The notes beneath the pieces are model-generated. The model did not search any database and was not told the origin of the DNA. It was given only the letters and a program-made list of their open reading frames with translations. The position numbers and the translations under genes are program-made. Source: Bacillota bacterium (lineage in GTDB: Bacteria > Bacillota > Clostridia > Lachnospirales > Lachnospiraceae). From it: 64,000 bases of DNA. Below are positions 16,806 through 24,890 of the stretch, piece by piece (position 1 is the first letter of the stretch; each line of letters begins with the position of its first letter). The stretch is taken from the NCBI GenBank assembly GCA_023392615.1, contig JAEVYT010000030.1:767587-831586 (forward strand). Reading direction: 5' to 3'.

Positions 16806-17210
16806 TCAACCTTTAGAATACCGTTCTAATCTCTCTTCAAGAGTTCCAGTATGCAATTCAAATAGATGATTGTCATAGTCATAAAAATATATTGAACGCC
16901 CTTCACCATCTACACGTGTACGTTCTGGTATTATTTCTGCCCCAGCATCTTTAATACGTTTAAGAAATCCGTCAAAACAACTGTCTGGTATCTTAAAAGC
17001 AATATGATTATAAGTACGTTCTACAAGTGGCTTACCTTCCATAATACATATCCATAAACCATTAATAAGAAAGAACTTTTCTTTTGAATAGGAAAAGGTA
17101 TCATTTCCACTGGAGTAGACTTCTTTTGCTTCAAATATAATCTCTAAAAACTTTGTTGTTTTCTTTAGGTCATTTACTATTAATGTGATATGGCTTAATC
17201 CAGAAATCAA
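16806..17210 (-). CDS. fosX: FosX fosfomycin-resistance hydrolase
   Basis: A glyoxalase-fold enzyme that opens the fosfomycin epoxide with water, Mn(II)-dependent. From the TTG at 17210 (GGAG 9 bases upstream) the protein is 134 residues, starting MISGLSHITLIV as in Listeria FosX. The numbering matches: metal ligands His7, His69 (TYNHIAF) and Glu118 (LFELH), and catalytic base Glu44 (YSKEKFF), which separates FosX from thiol-using FosA and FosB. An ATG at 17225 is in frame but has no site. All key residues are present, so resistance activity is likely; chromosomal fosX is intrinsic in many Firmicutes. Confidence 0.93.
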   Translation of the reverse strand: MISGLSHITLIVNDLKKTTKFLEIIFEAKEVYSSGNDTFSYSKEKFFLINGLWICIMEGKPLVERTYNHIAFKIPDSCFDGFLKRIKDAGAEIIPERTRVDGEGRSIYFYDYDNHLFELHTGTLEERLERYSKG

Positions 17211-17261
17211 AGTATTCAACTCCATTTCATAATATAATTATATGCTCCTAATACATATTGC

Positions 17262-17563
17262 AAAAGCGTGGAAACGAGTCTCTGATGGATAATCGCTCTC
17301 ACGCTTATTCATAACCTACCCTTTGATAATAATCAAAAAAGTAACCGCAACTACAATTTTATGAAAAATCAAACAAATAATTACATATAGCAAAAGCGTT
17401 AGAACGATTAATCCAAGAAGAGACCGTTTGTAGCCGTCGGTACTTAGTTTGTGGCAGAAAGATTTAATCTGGCAGAAACTTATGTACCGTTACGTGCTAC
17501 AACGAGTGGAAACGAGTCTCTGATGGATAATCGTTCTCACGCTTATTCATAACCTACCCTTTG
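17262..17563. repeat. Direct 58 bp repeats and an imperfect palindrome
   Basis: Two direct copies, 17268-17325 and 17506-17563, agree at 57 of 58 bases. The second forms the right arm of a roughly 150-base imperfect palindrome (17391-17546): outer arms run AAGCGTTAGAACGAT against ATCGTTCTCACGCTT, and inner arms GTAGC..CGGTAC.TTAGTTT against AAACTTA.GTACCG..GTGCTAC. The first copy is itself a short hairpin made of the outer arms only (GCGTGGAAACGA/TCGCTCTCACGC), as though the centre had been deleted. This 360-base gap between fosX and kdpE contains no gene. Confidence 0.75.
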
Positions 17564-17588
17564 TTAACACAAAACCCAGCAGGTTGCA

Positions 17589-18290
17589 TTACACCTCATC
17601 AACCATTCGGTACCCAACGCCCACTTCGGTGATGATATACTTCGGCTCTGCAGGATTAGCTTCGATTTTACGCCTAATATTTGCCATATTAACGCGAAGG
17701 GTTTGATTTTCATTAACATAAGGTCCCCAGATTTCTTTAATTAAAAAATCATGAGTTAAAACCTTACCTACATTTTTTGATAAAAGTACGATAATCTTAT
17801 ATTCAATCGGTGTGAGGTGTACTTCTTTCTCTTCAACCTTCACGATTCTTTTTTCATAGTCGATACAGAGACCACCTACGCTAACTCTATCCTGTTCCGG
17901 TAGCTTATCTTCCGGTAGCTTTTGAGAATGTCTAACAGCGGTACGAATTCTAGCTAATAATTCTGAGGTACCGAAGGGCTTGGTGATATAATCATCTGCG
18001 CCAAGGTCAAGTGCTTCAACCTTTTCTCTTTCGTGGCCTCTAGCCGACACTACAACAACAGGAATGCTGCTCCATTCACGAATATTTTTAAGTACATCAA
18101 TACCATCCATATCCGGTAATCCTAGATCAAGCAATATGATATCAGGACAATGGGAAGATGTTAAAGCCAATGCGTCCCTTCCTGTCTCCGCTTTAATAAC
18201 ATTATAACTGTTATGAGTAAGTATTGTGGAGATGAAGTTGCTAATTGGCAATTCGTCTTCTACTAATAAAACAACCTGATTCTTATTCAT
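17589..18290 (-). CDS. kdpE: KdpE-type response regulator
   Basis: An OmpR-family regulator of 233 residues. The receiver has an acidic pocket (EDE), phospho-acceptor Asp in ILLDLGLPDMDG (about residue 55), Thr/Ser in VVVVSARG and Lys in ITKPFG. The C-terminal winged helix has VHLTPIEYKIIVLLSKN and the GVGYRM end. Downstream partner of KdpD, 190 bases after it. In known systems it activates the high-affinity potassium ATPase genes kdpFABC; none are in the window. Confidence 0.92.
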   Translation of the reverse strand: MNKNQVVLLVEDELPISNFISTILTHNSYNVIKAETGRDALALTSSHCPDIILLDLGLPDMDGIDVLKNIREWSSIPVVVVSARGHEREKVEALDLGADDYITKPFGTSELLARIRTAVRHSQKLPEDKLPEQDRVSVGGLCIDYEKRIVKVEEKEVHLTPIEYKIIVLLSKNVGKVLTHDFLIKEIWGPYVNENQTLRVNMANIRRKIEANPAEPKYIITEVGVGYRMVDEV

Positions 18291-18479
18291 AAACTCCCTC
18301 CTTGATCATTTTATGATTTGTAATTTTTCAAATTAATTTATTTTTGACATTTTTGATGATAAGATTTGATTTCGTGTCCTTAAGGGTTAAATCAAACTTT
18401 CATTCTTTATATCATATATTGAAAACATCATAACAGTAATTTCATCATTTAACAAGTCACAAATCGTTCGGCCCGAAAG

Positions 18480-21098
18480 CTACACCAATGGTAGTGATAT
18501 ACGAAATACTGCGCCATTATTTTCACTATTGGATGCTTCGATTTTACCTTGATGGGCATTGATAATGGATTTGCAGATAGAAAGACCTATTCCCATTCCT
18601 CTTGAGGAATCAGAGGATCTTTTTCCATTTGGTATATAACCTTCGAATAAATTCGGAAAATCCTGTTCTGAGATCCCTTCTCCGTTATCTCTTACTTCAA
18701 TCACCGCATAATTATCTATTTTTAATAGGGATACCTCCACCAAAGTTTCGCTAGTATGCTTGATAGCATTTTCTATTAAATTAATAATTACTTGTTCGAT
18801 TAATGTTGCATCCATTGGCACCATTAACAATTCATCCGGTACTGTAACCTGGATTTTTTGAACAGGAAATCTTTTGCGGATACGACTGATTGCAGCTCCG
18901 ATAATCTCTTCTGCAGCCTCAGGAGTTTTTGATACATTAGCGGTATCTTCATTAATCCTTGTTACTGATAAGAGGTTTTCTACCATTCTTATTAACCACT
19001 GTGAATCATCCTTGATATGTGATATGAGCTGTTGCTTCGTTTGAGCATCAAGCGAATCCTTATTCTCAAGAATTGCAGAGCTTGCACCTAGGATAGAAGT
19101 GAGAGGCGTTCTCAGATCATGCGATATTGCCCTTAGAAGATTGCTTCTCATCTTTTCTTTCTCTGTTTCAACCAGAATTGCTCTTTGTTCATCGGATAAT
19201 CGTTGCCTTTCCAAAGCCATTGCCACCAAAGATGCAATTCTTCTCATAAAGGAACGCCATCCTTGGTCAAATATAAATCCGTTTGAGCAGGATACTCCTA
19301 GAACGCCGAGAACATTTCCCTGGAAAATAAATGGCATATAATATGCTTTTGCACTGGTTAACGTATCTGTACCGGCTCCGGCTCTTTTTTGGTTTATAAA
19401 AACCCAGTGTGCAACATCAATTTCTTCCGGGGAATATAAAAAGGTTGCTTCCTTATCTTCCTCGGCAAATTTTATAATACCTTCCGCTCCTTGCTTTGGA
19501 TCTTTGGTATAGAATATTACGGAACGATCGAATAAATTCACTATATATTCATTTGTGAGATCGATGATATTATCTAGTCCTCTTGTAACCAATAGCTTCT
19601 TATTGATTTCATAAAGAACCTCTGTCCTTTGTTCCCTGCTTTGTGCAAATTTAAACTGTGATTTAATCCGAACTGTCATTGTACTGGTAATCAATGCGGT
19701 AAGGAACATTACAGACAATGTAATCGGATAATCATTTTTCCCTAAGTGAATAATAAATCTTGGTTCCATGAAAAAAAAGTTATCAATAAATACACATATT
19801 ATTGAGGCAATAAAGCCGTATACATAACCGGTTGTAATTCTTGATACGATTAATACCGCAAGGATATACAACATAATAATATTCTCGTTTTTTAGATTGA
19901 ATTCGAACAATAAGATAGAAATCAAAGTAAATAATATTATAATTCCGAACGTTTTGATTAAATCAGTAAATGTGATGGATAAGTTGGTTTTTGGATATAG
20001 CTTATGCTTCGGTTTATATGGTTTTACCGTAGGGTTATCCGGAATTATGTGAATTTCGGTATTGCGTATTTGTGAAATCAACTTATCTTCCAGGTCATTT
20101 TCAAATCGGTGAAATAGTTTATTCCTTCTGCTTTTTCCAATTACTATATTGGTGATTCCTGCTAGTTTTGCATATTCTGCAATTGTACCGGCAATGTCCT
20201 GGCCACTTAAGGTCGTGATTTCTGCCCCAAGCTGTTCTGCAAGCTCTACATTAGCCTGAAAGCTCTTCTTTTCTTCTTCCGAAAATGTATCACTTTCTCG
20301 ATTCTCAACATAAACTGCAACCCAGGGCGCATGGAAAGCCTCTGCTGTCCTTGCTGCCCAACGTATGCATCTTGCTGAGGATGGGGAGCTACTGATACAA
20401 ACTAATAGCTTTGTGCTTGTTGTTTTATCTGCTAATACCCCGTCCGAATTATTACTAATACGATCAGCAGCTTTACGCATAGCTAATTCACGTAACAAAA
20501 CTAGACTTTCCTTAGTTAAAAAGTCTACACATGAGTTTCTATCTTCGTCTATATATTTTTCTTTCTCGAATTCCAGTCGTTTTAGAAGTTCGTCCGGCTC
20601 TATATCAATCAGCTTGACCTTATCTGCATGATCAAAAATATAGTCAGGGATAGTCTCTGTCTCTACTGTGTGCATAATAACCTGAACCATATCATTTAAG
20701 CTTTCAATACTTTGTAAATTAACTGTTGTGTATACATCAATTCCTGAATTGAGAAGTTCTTCGATATCCTGATAACGTTTTTTGTTGCGGACACCCAGCT
20801 CGTTGGAGTGTGCAATATCGTCCACTATGATTAATTTTGGATTTCTTTTTAATGCTCCATCCAAATCGAATTCGCTTCTTGGGTTCGTTGCATCTCCCAC
20901 TGTTTTCTTTGGTAATATAGGAATATCGCCAAGTAATTGAATAGTTTCAATACTGGTGGAGTGCTTGATAAAACCTGCAATAACATCCACTCCGTTTTGA
21001 TACTGTTCCTGAGCATCGTCGAGCATCGCATAAGTCTTACCGACTCCCGGTGCATATCCAAAAAATATTTTCAACCGTCCTCTTATTTTTTCTTCCAT
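18480..21098 (-). CDS. kdpD: Osmosensitive K+ sensor kinase KdpD
   Basis: An 872-residue kinase with the complete KdpD layout. The cytosolic KdpD domain has Walker A GYAPGVGKT (residues 14-22) and VVDD-type LIIVDDIAHSN. A universal-stress-protein domain spans about 230-360 (LVCISSSPSSARCIRWA, NIVIGKSRRNKLF). Four membrane helices lie at about 385-480, then a GAF-like region. HisKA carries the phospho-His in LLRAISHDLRTPLTS, and the HATPase domain has NLIENAIKHT and GMGIGLSICKSI. It senses potassium limitation and c-di-AMP in relatives. It has its own promoter and precedes kdpE. Confidence 0.95.
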   Translation of the reverse strand: MEEKIRGRLKIFFGYAPGVGKTYAMLDDAQEQYQNGVDVIAGFIKHSTSIETIQLLGDIPILPKKTVGDATNPRSEFDLDGALKRNPKLIIVDDIAHSNELGVRNKKRYQDIEELLNSGIDVYTTVNLQSIESLNDMVQVIMHTVETETIPDYIFDHADKVKLIDIEPDELLKRLEFEKEKYIDEDRNSCVDFLTKESLVLLRELAMRKAADRISNNSDGVLADKTTSTKLLVCISSSPSSARCIRWAARTAEAFHAPWVAVYVENRESDTFSEEEKKSFQANVELAEQLGAEITTLSGQDIAGTIAEYAKLAGITNIVIGKSRRNKLFHRFENDLEDKLISQIRNTEIHIIPDNPTVKPYKPKHKLYPKTNLSITFTDLIKTFGIIILFTLISILLFEFNLKNENIIMLYILAVLIVSRITTGYVYGFIASIICVFIDNFFFMEPRFIIHLGKNDYPITLSVMFLTALITSTMTVRIKSQFKFAQSREQRTEVLYEINKKLLVTRGLDNIIDLTNEYIVNLFDRSVIFYTKDPKQGAEGIIKFAEEDKEATFLYSPEEIDVAHWVFINQKRAGAGTDTLTSAKAYYMPFIFQGNVLGVLGVSCSNGFIFDQGWRSFMRRIASLVAMALERQRLSDEQRAILVETEKEKMRSNLLRAISHDLRTPLTSILGASSAILENKDSLDAQTKQQLISHIKDDSQWLIRMVENLLSVTRINEDTANVSKTPEAAEEIIGAAISRIRKRFPVQKIQVTVPDELLMVPMDATLIEQVIINLIENAIKHTSETLVEVSLLKIDNYAVIEVRDNGEGISEQDFPNLFEGYIPNGKRSSDSSRGMGIGLSICKSIINAHQGKIEASNSENNGAVFRISLPLV

Positions 21099-21183
21099 TC
21101 ATTCACTTCCATTCATCAACGATAAAATGATAAAATAATATCACTATTCTGACACTCTAACACAATACTTATAGTTCAGAGAT

Positions 21184-21212
21184 ATTATAACTGATATTAT
21201 ATTCTCCAGCAA
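21184..21212 (-). promoter_or_regulatory. Candidate kdpDE promoter
   Basis: Minus-strand TTGCTG (21207-21212), 17 bases, TATAAT (21184-21189), about 85 bases before kdpD. Confidence 0.5.
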
Positions 21213-21251
21213 CAGACTTCTTTCGCTTTTGAGCGTATGGCTATATTTTCA

Positions 21252-21280
21252 TTGAAAAATCCATACTAATCATATATAAT
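21252..21280 (+). promoter_or_regulatory. tyrS promoter
   Basis: TTGAAA (21252-21257), 17 bases, TATAAT (21275-21280). The leader is only about 75 bases and lacks a T-box core, so tyrS is not under T-box control here. Confidence 0.65.
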
Positions 21281-21364
21281 GTTTTTAGTTAAAAGATGGA
21301 CATATCAGGAAAAGTTTTATTTCTATGAAATATGGCATTTCTTAATATATTAAGGAGGAAAACC

Positions 21365-22594
21365 ATGTCTACTAATGTTTATGACATACTTAAAGAACGT
21401 GGGTTCATTGAGCAAACCACACATGAAGAAATTCGCGAACTTTTAGGAAAGGAATCTGTTACCTTTTATATAGGCTTTGATGCAACTGCTGACAGTTTGA
21501 CAGCAGGTCATTTTCTCACTGTAATGGCGATGATGCATATGCAAAGAGCCGGACACAAACCAATTGCTCTTCTTGGCGGCGGTACTACCATGATCGGTGA
21601 TCCAACCGGAAAATCCGATATGCGTACACTGATGACAGCTGAAACGATCCAGCATAATGCGGATTGTTTCCAAAAACAGTTATCTAAATTTATCGATTTT
21701 GAGGATGGTAAGGCAATCCTTGCAAATAATGCTGACTGGTTATTAAGTTTAAACTATGTAGAATTCTTGAGAGAGATTGGTGTTCATTTCTCCGTTAATA
21801 AGATGTTAACGGCGGAATGTTATAAACAGCGTATGGAAAAAGGTCTCACCTTCTTTGAATTCAACTATATGTTAATGCAGTCCTACGATTTCTGGAAGCT
21901 GAACAAATTATATGACTGTTCTCTTCAGTTGGGCGGTAATGATCAATGGTCCAATATCCTCGGTGGTGTTGACTTGATTCGTCGTAAGGAACAAAAGCCT
22001 GCATTTGGATTAACATTCAAGCTTTTAACCACCAGTGAAGGAATTAAGATGGGTAAGACGATGAAGGGTGCTGTATGGCTAGATCCGAATAAGACAAGCC
22101 CTTACGAGTTTTATCAGTATTGGAGAAATATTGAAGATGTTAAGGTGGAAGAATGTCTTGGTCTCCTTACCTTCCTTCCTATGGATGAGGTTCGTAGACT
22201 TGGTGCACTGAAAGATGCTGAAATCAATCATGCAAAGGAAGTACTTGCATATGAGATCACAAAGATTGTTCATGGTGAAGATGAGGCTACAAAAGCTCAG
22301 GAAGCTTCCAAAGCATTATTTGGGGGTGGTATGAAATCCGAAGATATTCCAACTACTACCTACCCTACATCCCGTTTTGAAGAAGGAATTGATTTAATAA
22401 CATTAATGTGTGATGCAAAGCTTGCTTCCTCCCGTTCGGATGCTCGACGTACTATCCAGCAAGGTGGCGTTACAGCAAACGATGTGAAGGTTGATGCATT
22501 TGATAGAGTATTTACAACCAATGATTTTGATAACGATGGAGCATTATTAATTCGTAAAGGAAAGAAAGCATTCCACCGTTTTATGGCTGAGTAG
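21365..22594 (+). CDS. tyrS: Tyrosyl-tRNA synthetase
   Basis: Class I synthetase of 409 residues. The start at 21365 is set by AGGAGG 7 bases upstream; earlier in-frame codons have no site. It has the Rossmann start FYIGFDATADSLTAGHFL (HIGH-type motif TAGH), the tyrosine pocket QLGGNDQW and the signature loop KMGKT. The C-terminal S4 RNA-binding domain has SRSDARRTIQQGGVTAND. Charges tRNA(Tyr). A second gene of unknown role follows 49 bases later. Confidence 0.96.
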   Translation: MSTNVYDILKERGFIEQTTHEEIRELLGKESVTFYIGFDATADSLTAGHFLTVMAMMHMQRAGHKPIALLGGGTTMIGDPTGKSDMRTLMTAETIQHNADCFQKQLSKFIDFEDGKAILANNADWLLSLNYVEFLREIGVHFSVNKMLTAECYKQRMEKGLTFFEFNYMLMQSYDFWKLNKLYDCSLQLGGNDQWSNILGGVDLIRRKEQKPAFGLTFKLLTTSEGIKMGKTMKGAVWLDPNKTSPYEFYQYWRNIEDVKVEECLGLLTFLPMDEVRRLGALKDAEINHAKEVLAYEITKIVHGEDEATKAQEASKALFGGGMKSEDIPTTTYPTSRFEEGIDLITLMCDAKLASSRSDARRTIQQGGVTANDVKVDAFDRVFTTNDFDNDGALLIRKGKKAFHRFMAE

Positions 22595-22643
22595 TTTTTC
22601 GTAATTGTTTGGGATTAAAAATACATTGAATGGAGTTGAGATT

Positions 22644-23579
22644 ATGCCTTGGTGTCCTAATTGTAAAACCGAATATCAGGAAGGCTATACCACATGTGCT
22701 GATTGTGGTACTACCCTTGTTGATCATATTGATCAAATTGAGCAGGAGGAAGCTTCTGAGCCGATATTTTATACCTCCGATGAAAAGCTCGCAGATAAAT
22801 TAGTTCGTTTTTTTGAATACTCCGACTTGAATTCACAAATACAATATGATGAAACTTCCGAGTTATACACAGTAACTGTTGCTTCCGAAGACGAGAAGGA
22901 AGCTAGAAGATTATATGAAGCCTTTTATTTTGTAGAAGCAAAGCGTCTGATTAATGAACGAAATGGCGTCGAAACCCCGGATGAAGTTGAAGAAGTTATG
23001 GAAGATGATGATATTTACCATAACATCAATCCGGAGGATATCGAAGCGGATGCGGAGGAAGAAGTAAAAGAAACTGCTAATGAAGATGTGACTGAGTATA
23101 AACGTTCTACCCATTCAGCAACTTACGTTATGAAGTCCGAACAATACAAAGAACTCTCCAGTTCGGTGTGGGTTTTTCTTGGATTTGGTGTGGTTGGTAT
23201 AATATTTGTAGTGTTGAATATCTTAAAAATACTAACATTATTCTCCGGCATTATTCCTAATTTAGTGATGTCGGTATTATTCCTTGGCTGTTTATACATA
23301 GGAATAACCACGAATACGAAAGCCAAACAAGTTAGGTCTGAGATATACGAGGAAGAAAAGCTAACTGAAAAAATTAATAACTGGATGAAGGAACATATCA
23401 CTGATAGCTTTCTATCTTCCATCCATGACGATATGATTTCTGAAGAAACAAATCATATAAAGAAGATGGATATAATTAAAGAAATGATTATCAAAGAATT
23501 TGGTTCCATAAATCTTGCGTATGTTGATCGACTGATTGATGAATTTTATAATAACCCTAATGATTATGAAGAAGAATAA
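22644..23579 (+). CDS. Zinc-ribbon, DUF2007-like membrane protein
   Basis: A 311-residue protein; the start at 22644 is chosen from GGAG and the zinc ribbon beginning MPWCPNCKTEYQEGYTTCAD with CxxC at both ends. A small alpha/beta region at about 35-90 (EPIFYTSDEKLADKLVRFFE) resembles DUF2007 signal-transducing domains. An acidic linker is followed by two membrane helices (about 175-230) and a charged helical tail. Function unknown. It shares a transcription unit with tyrS and ends at a terminator. Confidence 0.7.
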   Translation: MPWCPNCKTEYQEGYTTCADCGTTLVDHIDQIEQEEASEPIFYTSDEKLADKLVRFFEYSDLNSQIQYDETSELYTVTVASEDEKEARRLYEAFYFVEAKRLINERNGVETPDEVEEVMEDDDIYHNINPEDIEADAEEEVKETANEDVTEYKRSTHSATYVMKSEQYKELSSSVWVFLGFGVVGIIFVVLNILKILTLFSGIIPNLVMSVLFLGCLYIGITTNTKAKQVRSEIYEEEKLTEKINNWMKEHITDSFLSSIHDDMISEETNHIKKMDIIKEMIIKEFGSINLAYVDRLIDEFYNNPNDYEEE

Positions 23580-23584
23580 TTAAT

Positions 23585-23637
23585 GAAAAGGATGTTTTTA
23601 AGAACTGAGCTCATCGCTTCTTAATTACATCCTTTTC
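23585..23637 (+). terminator. Terminator after the tyrS unit
   Basis: An 11-base outer stem GAAAAGGATGT/ACATCCTTTTC plus an inner stem TTAAGAA/TTCTTAA. The outer right arm ends in TTTT. Confidence 0.65.
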
Positions 23638-23674
23638 AACATATTAATTGCTTTGTAGGAAAGGTAAGATATTT

Positions 23675-24652
23675 ATGGAAATAAAGCATCGGGTATTAAA
23701 GTTATTAGAGGAAAATAGAGGGAATACAATAAACGGAGCCAAGCTTGCGAGTGAATTAAATGTGACTCGGAGTGCAATATGGAAATCCGTAAAAGCTCTT
23801 CAGAAAGAAGGGTACCGTATTGAAGCAGTAACGAACAAAGGTTATTCTCTTCTTCAGGGTAATGATATCGTATCTAGTGAAAGTATCACTCCTTACCTTC
23901 GAGGAGAAGCAACTTCCTTTGAATTAGATGTGCGACAATCAGTAACTTCTACAAATTCGATTGCAAAAGAATTAGCAGCAAACGGAGCAAAGGAAGGAAC
24001 TGTAGTCATCGCCAGAGAACAAAGCGAGGGTCGTGGACGTATGGGAAGAACCTTCTACTCTCCTGACTCGTCCGGTATCTACTTCTCAACCATCCTTCGC
24101 CCAAAGGTCAACCTCGAAGATTCACTTTTAATTACTACTGCCACTGCAGTTGCAGTAGCAAAGGCAATTGATTCTGTCAGTGGTGTATCCTCTTCGATTA
24201 AATGGGTAAATGATATCTTCGTAGACGACAAGAAGGTATGTGGTATTTTAACCGAGGCATCATTAAACTTTGAATCAGGTTCACTTGAGTATGCAGTGGT
24301 CGGTATTGGAATTAATATCTCTACAAAGGATTTTCCGACCGAAATCAGTCATATAGCAGGATCTATTTTTGATCAAAAACCAGGTGACACACCGGTTTCC
24401 TCCATATTGGTAGCTGAGGTACTAAATAATATATCTGCCTGTATGAGCTCTCTCACCGACAAGAAATATCTACAAGAATATAAAGATCGATCGTTTTTAA
24501 TTGGCAAAGAGATTATTGTACTAAAGGGAAGTCAGTCCACACCTGCAAAAGCAATTGATATTGATGATAAGGCAAGATTAATTGTAGAGTATGAGGATAA
24601 AACGATAGAGGCTCTTATATCAGGTGAAGTCAGTGTCAGATCGGTAAAATAA
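23675..24652 (+). CDS. birA: Biotin ligase and biotin repressor BirA
   Basis: Bifunctional BirA of 325 residues. The N-terminal winged helix has KLASELNVTRSAIWKSVKAL at about residues 20-40. The catalytic domain starts near 85 with the biotinyl-AMP loop GRGRMGRTF, then KWVNDIFV and KVCGIL. A C-terminal SH3-like cap ends the protein. It attaches biotin to carboxylase carrier proteins and can repress biotin genes. The start is at ATG 23675 after AGGAAAGG. It has its own unit, convergent with the SNF2 gene. Confidence 0.95.
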   Translation: MEIKHRVLKLLEENRGNTINGAKLASELNVTRSAIWKSVKALQKEGYRIEAVTNKGYSLLQGNDIVSSESITPYLRGEATSFELDVRQSVTSTNSIAKELAANGAKEGTVVIAREQSEGRGRMGRTFYSPDSSGIYFSTILRPKVNLEDSLLITTATAVAVAKAIDSVSGVSSSIKWVNDIFVDDKKVCGILTEASLNFESGSLEYAVVGIGINISTKDFPTEISHIAGSIFDQKPGDTPVSSILVAEVLNNISACMSSLTDKKYLQEYKDRSFLIGKEIIVLKGSQSTPAKAIDIDDKARLIVEYEDKTIEALISGEVSVRSVK

Positions 24653-24743
24653 TACGAACTAACATAACAGTCCATTGATATTAACTATACTCTTCAAAGG
24701 TATATTCAAATAACTATAATATATAAATATTATACCTAAGTGG

Positions 24744-24807
24744 TATAAATAAATGAAACCCCTAAGAAACTGGAACAACAGTATTCTGGGGGTTTCATTT
24801 ATTTATA
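24744..24807. terminator. Bidirectional terminator between birA and SNF2 gene
   Basis: A 19-base perfect stem (24744-24762 with 24789-24807) has CCCC/GGGG at the top and A/T ends on both sides, placed between two convergent genes. Confidence 0.85.
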
Positions 24808-24890
24808 TAAGTTCCATAGAGAAAATGGATTAATACAATTTTCTTAAGATATAGATTACTATCTGTTTGAAATTGATTTAACTTGGTTAC

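Noticed and set aside
21281..21364. T-box for tyrS
   Set aside because: The leader is too short and the GGGTGGNACCGCG core is absent.
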